This document shows positions 13,177 to 24,912 of a stretch of 64,000 nucleotides of DNA, in pieces. The notes under the pieces are model-generated. The model had not been told where the DNA came from and searched no databases. It worked only from the letters and a program-made list of their open reading frames with translations. The translations under genes and the position numbers were made by a program. Each line of letters starts with the position of its first letter. Position 1 is the first letter of the stretch. The stretch comes from Prochilodus magdalenae (Eukaryota; Chordata; Actinopteri; Characiformes; Prochilodontidae), in assembly GCA_024036415.1 (NCBI GenBank), contig JAMWET010000707.1, positions 85,001-149,000 on the forward strand, read 5' to 3'.

Positions 13177-13196
13177 AGTGTGTGTGTGAGAGTGTG
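13118..13196. repeat. (GT)n microsatellite
   Basis: An uninterrupted GT run of about 50 bp followed by GAGAGTGT variants. Confidence 0.95.
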
Positions 13197-13317
13197 TTCA
13201 GCCTATGAACTCCTTACACGCTCAACTCTTTCATAACTGACACATGACCTACATACTCAGTTAAAGGGTTAAACACGGTTCTGCCTGCTCAGCCTCAACA
13301 CAGAGATCATTTTATCC

Positions 13318-13475
13318 CAGGTGGTTGCTAAGGTGTTACTAGACTGTTGCTATGCTATCCCACGAGGTTGCAAATGTATCACTGTGGTAGGTGTTGATAT
13401 GGTATCGCGGGTGGTTGCTATGGTATTTCTGGGTTAGCTGTTGATCTGGTATTCCAGGTGGCTTCTAAGGTGTGA
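13318..13475. repeat. Degenerate GGTGGTTGCTATGG repeats
   Basis: Four or five imperfect copies of a GGTTGCTATGGTAT-like motif spaced about 40 bp apart. Confidence 0.55.
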
Positions 13476-13539
13476 TATATATATAAACTGATGCACTCTG
13501 GCTTTAAGCATTTCTATATATTAATATTTCTATTATATT

Positions 13540-13712
13540 TTATTATCTTACATTATATTATATTATATTATATTATACTATATTATATTATATTATATTA
13601 TATTATATTATATTATATTATATTATATTATACTATATTATATTATATTATATTATACTATATTATACTATAATATAATATAATATAATATAATATAATA
13701 TAATATATCTAA
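13540..13712. repeat. (TATTA)n pentanucleotide with strand switch
   Basis: About 120 bp of TATTA repeats in one orientation switch near 13670 to about 40 bp of the complementary TAATA phase. Part of the array could therefore fold back on itself. Confidence 0.9.
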
Positions 13713-14279
13713 TATTTATATGGGTTTTGCTGTGAAGTGTGAGAGATGTAAGGTTAGATTCCCGCGACAGTGATCAGAGTACTCAGAGGATGTTGGAGTC
13801 GATGAATACAGTCAGTATGCAAAGTTAAACACTTTAAAAGTAGGTTGCTAAAAATGACTCACACTCACACACACACACACACACACACACACTCTCTCTA
13901 CCTCTGCGTATCTCACCTTCCTCTCCTGAATTACTCATACTGAAACATCTTTGTACCTACCGTGAGCATGGGAGATTTTCACGTAACCTCAGCTAACCTC
14001 ACTCTTCCGTTTGCAGCGAGGAAGCTGCTCGCTGCTGAAGCGCGGCTGCAGATAAAGCTCCTTCTCAACCAGCTGCGACTTCTCTGTCAAATCTAATAAC
14101 CACACTGATCGCTGACCACACGCTGCGAAACTGACCGGCGCGCTGCAAAGCCCTGGGGGAGTCTTGTGTGTGCGTGTGCAGTCCCCCCGCGCCGTCCTAC
14201 CAGAAATCCCAAAGCAAACCACACGTCGCCGGGGGATTCACAAGCACTTCTCAAAACACAGGCCAATAACCTTTTACAA

Positions 14280-15900
14280 GCAGTCACACACGTTACTATT
14301 ACTACACTATTACAGATTATAATCTACCACTTACACTGTTATTACACAGTCATTACAGCTTATTACACAACGCTGGCACTGCAGTACTGCAGCGACAGTA
14401 TTATACTATAACAGGCAGTATATAGATATATATATAGAAATATATATATATATATGACACAGTATTATTTCACTTGTTATTACATGTACATTACAGCTTA
14501 TAACACAACCTTTCCAGGTTAGAAACTCTCCTTGTTACATGCAGCTTAATGATATCTCATAACAACTCAATAACTCACTTGTTACAGCTCACACTGTCTT
14601 TAACTAACACTTACACCTGTTATAACATGTACATTACAGCTCATAACGTAACTAACTCCCTCGCTGTTATTACATGCAGTTAAATGATTAATTATCTCAT
14701 TTGTTACTATATATATATAGATACAACATGTTGATAATCTTGCATTGTATTTAACTTGTTATTACATCTGCATTACAGCTTAACAGAGCTAATACAATAT
14801 ATATTTTAATCATTTGCTGTTATTACATGTAATATAATCTTTACGTTACGTTGTGCAGTTAAAACATGTCAAATTAATTACATCTTATAAGACTTAACGA
14901 ATGATCATTACAGGTTATAAACTCTTATTGTATATTACTTATTACATGTACAAATAATATGTAGCTACCAGCATTAAAAGCTAAAATCTCTTACTGTTAC
15001 TACATGTAGCTAAATTGTTATACTATACAATGTATTTCACTTGTTATTACATGCACATTACAGCTTATAACAATGTGAATTATAATCTGCTGATATTACA
15101 CACCAATGTTCTTATAACCTCGTTCTTATGTAGCTAAAGTATCTAACAGTTATAATCCATCATTGTCTTTCATAAACTCATGCACTCATTATGACATGTA
15201 TATTCCTAGTTATAACAAGTAACTATATAACATCAGTGGTTATAATCTCATAACATCTCCGAAACTCACTTGCTACTGTGTTTAGATAAATAGCATTATA
15301 GTACATAACCTCAATTTGTCTTATACTTGTCTTAACATGTACATTAATGCTTATAATACATCGCTAACATTACAGATTATAATCTCTCACTGTTATTAGG
15401 TGCATTTTTATATACATATATATATACTATTTTCTTTATAATCTTTTTATTTGTTATTAAACATCATTAAGGTGCATTATAGGTTATAACCACATCTTGT
15501 ATTTCCTTTGTCCGTACACTGCATCTTAAGTCATGCCACTCAATAACATTATGAGCTATAATCTCTTTTTATTACAAGTAAATGACCCCAAAATCTAATT
15601 TATTATGTAGCTAATGCATGTAATAGTTATAATCTGTCATTGTCTTTCACAAACTGATATACTGGTTTCTGCATGTACATTAAAGCTTATTACACACAAC
15701 TACACTACATTAGAGGTTATAACCCCTCAGTGTTAATACTGCGTCGCTTTATTGCATCTTAAAATCGTACTTGTTATTTTACATGTCACAGTAGATCATA
15801 TCTTATTCAGTCAATTACATGCTAGAATCTCTTATGATCTTACTTGCTACGTAGCTTGAGTGTATAACAGGTTATAATCCCTCATGTATACAGTTATACA
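14280..15900. repeat. Decayed AT-rich dispersed/tandem repeat
   Basis: The motifs TTACAGCTTATAAC, CTGTTATTACATG and GGTTATAATCTC recur many times at irregular spacing over 1.6 kb. This looks like an old tandem array blurred by mutation. No protein frame or RNA is recognisable. The short TA runs at 14420-14450 and 15415-15430 are microsatellite seeds. Confidence 0.6.
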
Positions 15901-16101
15901 CCAGAGGGACTGAATCCATTACGCTAGTGGTCACCAGCCCACAGTCTGAACCACTACTGACCTTCTTGCAGGTCTCGACCCAGATCCCACACACAAGGTG
16001 ACCAGAGTGATACATTCCGGACGCACCAGTTCCCAGTTCATCACACCAGTTAAGCCAAGAACTGGGACATGTTGCTTTTGGGCCGTGCTCAATGTTTTGT
16101 C

Positions 16102-16600
16102 TTAAAGGGAAACTCCACCAAAATCAATCAACGTTTAATTATTCCTGGATAATTAAAGAGTTAGGATGTAAACAGAGTCAATCAGAGGGGTTCAGTGTGA
16201 AACACAATGTTCTAGATACAGTCAGAGCTGGTCACAGTGGTGGTGAAGGTAACCAGGCGTCCCCTCTAAAAGCTCCCTCACAGGAAGTTCCTACATGAGG
16301 AGGTTCTGAATACGCTGCCTGATGTCTGAGACGCTGTTTATGATAGTGTGGAGAAGATCTCAGCCTTAAACTCCATTCATGGTGGAGGGATACATGCTGC
16401 AGGGCGCTGTGAGGTCAAATAGTCCCCCAAAGGAACTTAGTATTTCCAGGTTTTCCAGATTTTCATCATCAACATTCCATATACACTCGTGTAGGTTCAC
16501 TGCTGGTTTAGATAGCCAATAAATAGTCTATATGTGTGTGTTCTAGACATGGAGAACCATGGTTCCCATCACTACCACCACTGCACGGTACATATAGAAC
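16102..16600 (+). mobile_element. MITE family A, copy 1
   Basis: It opens with TTAAAGGGAAACTCCACC and contains the family core (GATGTCTGAGACGCTGTT, AAACTCCATTCATGGTGG, CATGCTGCAGGGCGCTG). It ends in ATGGAGAACC-ATGGTTCCCATC with no clear 3' terminal repeat. It has no coding capacity. Six further copies are in this window (18983, 19745, 42890, 47142, 49885 and, inverted, 51600). Confidence 0.8.
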
Positions 16601-17555
16601 TATTTAGACAATCTGGTAAACTTCTGCTAAGTCTGTTTAAACTTGGAGCATCCTCCACATCCTTTAGTGTGGACCCCTGATCCAGCTAACAAGCCGTCCC
16701 TGAAGTAAACATGCTTCCCATTCCGCACACACGTTACGCTGTATCGTATACGGATGGAGCCGAAGCTCTGGAAGAGGAGTAATACAATATGAAACTATGG
16801 GATTTCTATATTAACACTATATGGATAATAACACATTCATATAGCGCTCGTGTAGTGAGCAATAAGTAAATCCCAATTTATTAAAAGTTCTTTGGGAATT
16901 AGAGATCCAGAAATTCCCATCACATCACAATATGATCATTAATGTGTGTACCGCACACTCCTATAATAACACATACAGTGTCACTACACTATAATATTGA
17001 GTACTGGTGTGCCACGCTCTAACAATCTCCAATAACGTCTTATACATTCGGAGATGATTCCGACTGGAATTGCACAAAAATTCCGGTCATGTTTCCATTC
17101 ACACAACTGCCCGTGCTTGTATTGTTCCCAACCGCAAACTATAGTAGCTGTTCCAGTTTATTTTAGGATTCCTATAGGGATCCTATAGAACGTCCTGTAA
17201 TCCTAGCCAATATAATCCGTTAGAATTCCCTATTAAAGCTCCATAGATTCCCCTGTGGAAACGTATGGAAATATGTAGCATAATTCTACAGCATGGTTAC
17301 TGTATTATGCATTCCAGTAACTTATAATAACTGTCCCATGCTACTTCAATATTCCTATAGAAATATGCATGACATACATTAAAATATTCCCAAGTGTCCC
17401 ACAGAATTCCCTGCTTGTTTACTGTCCTGTACTGTCCTACAGCGGCGCACTGGGAATGCTATAGAGGTCCTGCACGACTACAAGCCCATATCATCTATAT
17501 TCCTCGTGTTCCCCCCAGTTACCCCAAAGTAGGAATCATGCACCACTACGTATCT
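16601..17555. other. No gene seen
   Basis: AT-leaning sequence with many short variants of TCCTATAGGAA-like words (17160-17460). No exon or RNA recognised. Confidence 0.45.
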
Positions 17556-17790
17556 ACTCTGGTTCTGCAAAGGGTTCTTTAATAAAGGCAATGGTGCTAT
17601 CTAGAGCGATGGGTTCTTCGCCTGCTTGAACTGGTTCCTCAGATTGACGGAGAATGTGCTGTAGATGGGTCCATATAGCACCAACCAGGGTTCTGCTGTT
17701 GGTTATGATGTCAAGCTCAGCAGAACCCCTCTCCAGCAATCTGGAGAACCAGTTCAAGCATGCAGATGGTTCTAGGTGGAACCGAGTACA
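17556..17790. mobile_element. MITE family B (GGTTCT/AGAACC foldback)
   Basis: A cluster of GGTTCT words on the left and AGAACC words on the right gives overall inverted symmetry (TTGAACTGGTTC near 17626 pairs with GAACCAGTTCAA near 17746). Similar segments are at 43790 and 57380. No transposase. Confidence 0.55.
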
Positions 17791-17860
17791 GAACCCTTGC
17801 AGAGACTCTGAGGTTCCTGCAGGTCTGGAGGGGTGAGCCCTGATCTGGGGTGTGCTGTAC

Positions 17861-18400
17861 CTTCCAGCCCGCGGAGCTGTTGCTGTCCCCCTTGTCCCTG
17901 AAGTAAGGCACGCTCTTCACCATCCACTCGTAGATCTGACTCAGAGTGAGGCGCTTCTCGGGGGAGCTCTCGATGGCCCTGGTGATCAAATCCGCGTAGC
18001 TCATGTTGCCCCAGGCGTTTCTCCGGGACGAGCTGCTCTTCCTCTGCCCGGATAGAGGCACCTGTTGCTGCTGCTGCTGAACCAGCCTGGGACTCTGCTG
18101 CTGCTGCTGCTGGCTCTGCTGGGGCTGGTGTTGGACGCAGCCTTCCGGACACTGGAAGCCAGTGCACGGCACGAACCCCTTCCCTTCCTCCGGGTAGTCC
18201 TCCGTCTCCTCCAGCAGGCTCAGGCTGCTAATGAAGTCCACATTGCCCGGCTCCTGCTTTACCGAAGGCGCCGGGGAGGAGGTGCTGGAGCCGCCAGGCT
18301 CGCTGAGGTCCGGCCGGGGCAGCGGCCAAGTGCAAGAGCGCGGGCGGGAAAGAGGCTCAAAGTCCGGGTCGAAATCGACCAGCTGCCGCTGCTCGGCCAT
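17861..18400 (-). CDS. foxo1: Forkhead box O1-type protein, exon 1 (partial)
   Basis: FOXO proteins are nuclear transcription factors held in the cytoplasm when AKT phosphorylates them downstream of insulin/PI3K. The exon encodes 180 residues from an ATG at 18400. Visible features are [20 protein letters not shown] at residues 11-30, containing the first AKT site (RPRSCT), and [12 protein letters not shown] around 59-70. Two glutamine runs follow at about 93-117, then [12 protein letters not shown] and the start of the forkhead domain through [10 protein letters not shown]. The donor GTACAG follows the GWK codon, the conserved FOXO intron position, so the recognition helix (NSIRHNL) lies in a later exon outside the window. 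[10 protein letters not shown] and the flanking residues favour FOXO1 over FOXO3 (EWMVRCVPYF) or FOXO4. Which teleost paralogue (foxo1a or foxo1b) is not resolved. The open frame continuing past 17861 is intron. Confidence 0.93.
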
Positions 18401-18720
18401 GGCGAAAACCGAAGGTAGAGAGAGGGAATTTCCGCAGACTTGTCAGCCGAACTAGGAGCGACCGTGCATGGCTGGAGTCCCTCAAGCCTCCTCTCGGAAG
18501 GAAAACCAAGTTGGTGTGACTGCTGTGTTTATGTTTTGGAGCCGCTCAGTGACGTCCAGCTCTCAGCATGCTTCGGCTTCAGTGAGTGTAGTTGTAGAAG
18601 AGGAGTAAACTGACACCAGCCCAGGGGCTGGCCACGCCCCCTCGTTGCGAGTCAATGCGCACAAAGTCCAATCACGCCTGGCTCATTTGCATACTCCCGC
18701 CTCTTTGGTGCTTACTCAAC
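18401..18720 (-). promoter_or_regulatory. Putative foxo1 5' UTR/promoter
   Basis: GC-moderate sequence just upstream of the foxo1 ATG. It contains a CRE-like TGACGTCC near 18551, an octamer ATTTGCAT at 18685-18692 and a CCAAT at 18668-18672. No TATA box is obvious. Assignment rests on position and these motifs only. Confidence 0.45.
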
Positions 18721-18828
18721 CACCTGTTGATTTTCTTTCGGTTTAGCTGTATTTTAAACTATTCTAGCCAACGAACCTAGAACCTTGAACCTAGAACCTT
18801 ATTTTCCAAATACAAACACAGCTACATC

Positions 18829-18830
18829 TA

Positions 18831-18861
<31 letters not shown>

Positions 18862-18883
18862 TGGTATATCTATATACCTATAC

Positions 18884-18938
<55 letters not shown>

Positions 18939-18972
18939 TATATCTATATATATATATATATACATATATAAA
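18829..18972. repeat. (TATC)n and (TA)n microsatellite
   Basis: A short TCTA tetranucleotide run merges into a TATA-rich run with ATACAT interruptions. Confidence 0.92.
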
Positions 18973-18982
18973 ATTCATCATT

Positions 18983-19326
18983 AAAGGGCGTTGAGTTGTT
19001 TGGTGTAAAGACCTCAGAACCGGTTTAACAATGGTGGTGAATGGAACCAGACGTCCACTTCTAAACGCTCCCTCATAGAAAGTTATTGCATACAATAGTA
19101 ATGAATATAAAATGCAAAAGGGCAATATAGCCCCCAGAAACATCTTATGACCTGTAGAACATTCCATATTAGACCTTGGGTGTGGTTTTGATTGTACATA
19201 AAACTATATATATATATTTTTTTTGCTGCATACATGGCAACCCCCGGCTCCCATCACCACCACGGTAAAGACAATCAGACACAAAGCTTTTTAGAATTCG
19301 ACCCATTTTGGTGGAATTCCCCTTCA
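18983..19326 (+). mobile_element. MITE family A, diverged copy 2
   Basis: It starts TTAAAGGGCG and includes GGTGGTGAATGGAACCAGACG and CCCATCACCACCAC. It ends with TTTTGGTGGAATTCCCCTT, which is the best-preserved right end of the family and complements the left end AAAGGGAAACTCCACCAAA. The centre is diverged and holds a TA/T run. Confidence 0.7.
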
Positions 19327-19744
19327 GACCTATTAAGCTGTGTTCACTGATCCTCTTAGGTTTAGAAATCAGGAGGCCCTTAGAAACCAACATGCAGGTG
19401 ACTGCAAACCCCCAGAACAGACCCCCAAGTCACACCTTTATTAGGATAACTGGCTCTGAGGTGTTTTATAGCAGGCCTCAGATTACAGACGGACTGTGTG
19501 TTGAGTTTGGGGTCACTAGGGAGCGCCATAAACCACCGGTTCAGCTTCTGCATCACTGCAAGTGCAGACTACACCTGGTGGACACTGAAAGATCTACAGT
19601 CCCAAACGGAAGTGCAAAGGAAAACTTCTGCTTCCAAACCAGCTGTAAATTAGGTCTCGGTGTGAAAGGTTACGGAGCTAGAAATTCCAATTCCAAACAC
19701 GGAAAAAGTACACTGACTTTAGCAGACACAAGCATGCAAACCTA

Positions 19745-20170
19745 AGGGTGTGGATTTCATGTGGAAACCCTCCAATACAGAGTCAGACCCGTTCCCAGTG
19801 GTGGTGAAGGTAACCAGACGTCCCCTCTAAAAGCTCCCTCACAGGAAGTTCCTACATGAGGTGGTTCTGAATACGCTGCCTGATGTCTGAGACGCTGTTT
19901 ATGATAGTGTGGAGAAGATCTCAGCCTTAAACTCCATTCATGGTGGAGGGATACATGCTGCAGGGCGCTGCGAGGTCAAATAGTCCCCCAAAGGAACTTA
20001 GTATTTCCAGGTTTTCCAGATTTTCATCATCAACATTCCATACACACTCAAAAGACACGTGTAGGCTCACTGGTGGGTTAGATAGAATATAAAAAGTCTG
20101 CGGGTGTTTTAGACATCATGGAGAACCCTGGTTCCCACCACCACCACTGTAAAGAAATCTCTTTAGTTTA
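19745..20170 (+). mobile_element. MITE family A, copy 3
   Basis: Nearly identical to copy 1 across the core (TCTGAGACGCTGTTTATGAT, GGTGGAGGGATACATGCTGC, AAAGGAACTTAGTATTTCC). It includes an AAAAGACACGTGTAGG segment also seen in copies 4 and 5. It lies between foxo1 and ap4m1. Confidence 0.8.
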
Positions 20171-20323
20171 GTCACTACACTGGAACAACAACATTCCTGC
20201 AGAAATTTGGAAAAATAGTTGGAATTCTTCTTCTTAACTACCTATACAGTACAAACCTCAAAATCAGATCAAGCTGTGTGGCACCACAAAAATGACTGTC
20301 CGTCATCATTTCCAATAAATCAG

Positions 20324-20329
20324 TTTAAT
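20324..20329 (-). terminator. Candidate ap4m1 polyadenylation signal (ATTAAA)
   Basis: ATTAAA on the minus strand about 460 bp beyond the ap4m1 stop codon. No AATAAA was noticed on that strand between the stop and this point. Functional use is inferred. Confidence 0.35.
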
Positions 20330-20361
20330 TACAAAAAAATATTTACACATGTATATTCTCA

Positions 20362-20682
20362 ATCACACACTCACACACACTCACACAGGCACACACTCAC
20401 ACAGGCACACACTCACACAGGCACACACTCACACAGGCACACACAGGCACACACTCACACAGGCACACACTCACACAGGCACACACTCACACAGGCACAC
20501 ACTCACACACACTCACACAGGCACACACTCACACACACTCACACAGGCACACACTCACACAGGCACACACTCACACACACTCACACAGGCACACACTCAC
20601 ACACACTCACACAGGCACACACTCACACACACTCACACAGGCACACACACACAGGCACACTCACACAGGCACACACTCACTG
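20362..20682. repeat. CACT/CAGG CA-rich minisatellite
   Basis: About 320 bp of alternating CACACACT and CACACAGG blocks. If the ATTAAA-type signal on the minus strand at 20329-20324 is used, this repeat lies within the ap4m1 3' untranslated region. Confidence 0.9.
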
Positions 20683-20785
20683 TTAGAACACAGTCTCCAC
20701 CTGCAGACAGTGAGGAGCATCAGTTTGTGTGATGGGTTCCTGCTGCACAGTCCAGTGTGTAGTCATACAAGGTGGTATGTGTGGG

Positions 20786-23700
20786 TCAGATCCGGATGGT
20801 GTAGGAGTCGGAGTGTGTGACATAGCGGACCCAGCGCTGCGACGGCCCTGGCTGGGTAGGCGAAAGCCGGAGGAAGCGGATCTGGAGTCCCGTACAGGTC
20901 TGCTTGGGCAGTTCAAAGCTCATACTGACCGGTCCCACCTCCAGGAGAGAGGCAGAGCTGAGACCTGGAACCTCTACCTACACAGACAAACGGCATTCCG
21001 GGTCCTCATTCTCAAAACCACAACAGCAAATATCACTTTAATACTAGATAACACATAATTCATAGTAGATACTGAATAATTCATAGTGGATACTGAATAA
21101 TTCATAGTGGATACTAAATAATTCATAGTGGATGCTGCATAATTCATAGTAGATGCTGAAGAATTCGTAGTGGATGCTGAATAATTCATAGTGGATACTG
21201 AATAATTCATAGTGGATACTGAATAATTTATAGTAGATACTGAATAATTCATAGTAGATACTGAATCATCCATAGTGGATACTAAATAATTCATAGTGGA
21301 TGCTGCATAATTCATAGTAGATGCTGAATAATTCGTAGTGGATGCTGAATAATTCATAGTGGATACTGAATAATTCATAGCGGATACTGAATCATCCATA
21401 GTGGATACTGAATAATTCATAGTGGATGCTGCATAATTCATAGTAGATGCTGAAGAATTCGTAGTGGATGCTGAATAATTCATAGTGGATACTGAATAAT
21501 TCGTAGTGGATACTGAATCATCCATAGTGGATACTGAATAATTCATAGTGGATACTAATTAATTCATAGTGGATGCTGAATAATTCATAGTGGATACTGA
21601 ATAATTCATAGTGGATACTGAATAATTCATAGTGGATGCTGAATAATTCATAGTGGATACTGAATAATTCATAGTGGATGCTGAATAATCCATAGTGGAT
21701 GCTGAATAATTAAATAGATATAGGAGGAATTTTTACAGGTTGCCATTTCCGTGACCCAAAGCAAAACTCCAGCGCTATATTCCAGTGCTACCTTGAACAC
21801 AGCGGAGAGCTGAGCGCCCCCAGGGAATCGTGGGATGGACCACAGAATGGCCTTATTCTTAAGCTGCAGCTCCGCCGTCTGGTCAGGACTGCTCAGCTCC
21901 TGGGACAGACTGAAGAGAGACAAGGCGATGACCACACAGAGACGTTCTAACAGACAGCTTGTCTTATTTATAGAGATACAGAGATGCTTTAATAGTGAGT
22001 CTGCTGCTTTCAGAGAGTTCACGATGACGAGTGCAGCCCGGAGATGTACAGGAAAGATCTCAGTTCACTTCATTCAAACATCTATCGTTTCCACACCAAT
22101 ACACCACAGAACACTCAGAGACCAGCACATGTCCTTTCAGTCCAGTGAGCTTTCTGATGAACACGGTGACATGTAAATGTGATAACTGTGAGTGTTAAGT
22201 CTTCCGGTACCTTACGGATCCTTTTGGGACCGGCACAGTAACGGAGACGTTCAGAGCCGTGCTGCAGAAACAGAACTTCATTAGACGAGCTGTGCTCTGA
22301 CTGAACTTTAAACTCTTTCAGTAGAAATGAACCACACAAACCCCATCAGTACACACGACATGCCCCTATACTTCGAGCTGTGTGGCTTATCCGTGTGATC
22401 AGAACATGGGCTGCAGCGTTCCGTACCTTTTGGGCGGCAGGTCACAGCGTAGTTTGAGGAAGATCAGTAACCTGTGGGAACAGACAGGGAAGGGTGAGGT
22501 ACTGTTCTCGGCAACGGCTCCATCAACCACAGCAGCAGATCAGTCAGCGTACCTGCTCCCATAATCCTTCTCCACGGTGGGGAAGAGGCGGAAGGGGGGC
22601 GCGCAGGGCAGCTCGTCACTCAGCTGATACTGCATCAGAGTTTGCTGAAGCAGAAACAAACAAGACTGTCGGTTCTGGAACTCTAACAGGATCATCCGTT
22701 CACATTTTCTTCCTAACCTGCCTTTTATAAAAACAAATAACTGAGAGAACAGACCGCTTCTATACGAGGTCGAAATTCGGAACAGTATTGGGCTCAGAAA
22801 TTTCAGACACGTACAGGGGTTGGACAATGAAACTGAAGCACCTGTCATTTTAGTGTGGGAGGTCTCATGGCTAAATTGGACCAGCCTGGTGGCCAATCTT
22901 CATTAACTGCACATTGCACCAGTAAGAGCAGAGTGTGAAGGTTCAGTTAGCAGGTAAGAGCACAGTTCTGCTCAAAATACTGCAATGCACACAGCATTAT
23001 GGGACATACCAGAGTTCAAAAGAGGACAGACTGTTGGTGCACGTCTTGCTGGCGCATCTGTGACCAAGACAGCAAGTCTTTGTGATGTATCAAGAGCCAC
23101 GGTATCCAGGGTAATGTCAGCATACCACCAAGAAGGACGAACCTCCACCAGCATCACGTAGTGACCTGGCCACTATCCTGCAAGAGGAATGGCTTAAACT
23201 CCCTCTGACCACTGTGCAGGACGCAGTATATGTCATTCCCAAGACCAACTGACGCTGTATTGGCCGCAAAAGGAGGCCCTGCACCATACTAATAAATGAC
23301 TGTGGTCTAAAACCAGGTGTTTCAGTTTCATTGTCCAACCCCTGTAGATGCTCACATGAAGGACGGAATGTTTCGATTAGGGATGCGCCGAGTGTTCTGC
23401 AACCGGAATTATCCAACCGAGTTATCCAACTCTTTCGGTGCTCTGTGTCGAACGAGTGGAAAGAATTTGAAAGAAATTTGAAATTATCACGAACGATCCC
23501 GAACGTTCAGTGACGCAGTTCTCGGACGTATAGTGCTATTCAGTATCAAGAATTTGAGTCAAACGGAACTCCAGGCAGAGTGAATAACAAAACCGAGTCG
23601 CAAGAGTGAGGCAGAGAGATAGCAGCGCCTCTCGGTCACTGCCTCGCTCACATGCCCACATCCTCCTTAAAGAAATACAAACCCCAACTTCACAACACCA

Positions 23701-24881
23701 CGATCACATCGCAGCCAGAGTGGAGTGAACCCAGGAAACCAGGAAATACATCCCAGAGAGTAAAAAGGTCCCGGCCCAAATCTGGCCCACATTCCCCAGT
23801 TTGCCAGATGAGTTGATGGCACTTAGGCCCACTGCTCCCAGTAACAAGATGGGGGCTACATATGCTCCACTATTGGAACCACACCCTCAGACTACAGTAG
23901 GCAGCTCTGCTGTATCTGTGGGCCACCTTTGACTCCCTGTTGATTGGCAGTGCTGAGAGTGGACCAGCAGTGCCATGTGTTTACCACACCAGGCCCACGT
24001 CTGCTTGCTCTCTGGGACTAAGCCTAGTTCATTTCTGCAGTGGTGAAAATGTAATAAAATTATAACTAAAGACTAAAAACGTGTTCGGTATTCGGCCAAA
24101 AGCTTTCATTTCGGTGCGTCCCTGGTGACCATATTATTAGGCACGGGACCTTGAACACTGGGGGTGTAACGATCCTGAAACCGAGACTGAAACCGCTACC
24201 CCCGTTCAGATTACACCTATGTTACTGTACTGCTTGTGCAAACAGGATGCCTATTTTGTTCCAGTTGTGCTGCAGTGATCACAACCCCACCGCCCCCACA
24301 CACAAGTCAGCAGAACCAGAGTCCTTTTGGGTGATTTCTATTTATCATCAAGGGCGAGAGGAGCTTCCACATGATGTCAAACACAGCAGAAACAGAGATC
24401 CGAGGTTTCGCTCTGACCGCTGCTTTATGCATGCGCAACCACATGCTCTTAGTGAGTACAAGCACTGGGTGAGACTGAATCTCTAGTCTACGCTCTTTAA
24501 CGAGATTGGAGGGCTTTATTCAACCTGGCTGTCATTAAAAATATCTCCTCCACTTCAACCATAAAGAAAAACGCCATAATTATTCATTTAGGTTAGATAT
24601 TATTTTCGGGCAGTTGTGGGCTGGAGGTTAGGGAATGCTAGGGGCTGCCGGTTTGCTTCCCTGAGCTGAGCCCTTTGGTGGTGAATCATTCTCAGCACTG
24701 CAGTGACACTGACGTGGTGGTGGTGTGTTAGTGTGTGTTTATATGTGGGTCCCACACACACTGATCTTTACCTCTCCTTGGCTGGGGCACACTTTCAAAA
24801 TCCTGTAAGAATCAAATTCATCGAGCTTCACAGCCTGGTGGAAACTACACTCATCCACCCTCACAGCTGCTCCATAACCTG

Positions 24882-24912
<31 letters not shown>

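Larger units (their letters stand above)
1..17860 (-). other. Putative foxo1 intron 1 (partial)
   Basis: No exon of any recognised gene was found here on either strand. Because the foxo1-type first exon at 17861-18400 ends in a proper splice donor and the second forkhead exon is absent, this whole stretch is inferred to be first-intron sequence of that gene, running off the left edge. Mammalian FOXO1 and FOXO3 also have very long first introns (family knowledge). The content is mostly tandem repeats and transposon remnants, listed separately. Confidence 0.6.

Noticed and set aside
17717..17860. Extension of the foxo1 frame beyond GWK
   Set aside because: Follows a GTACAG donor at the conserved FOXO intron position and has no FOXO similarity.
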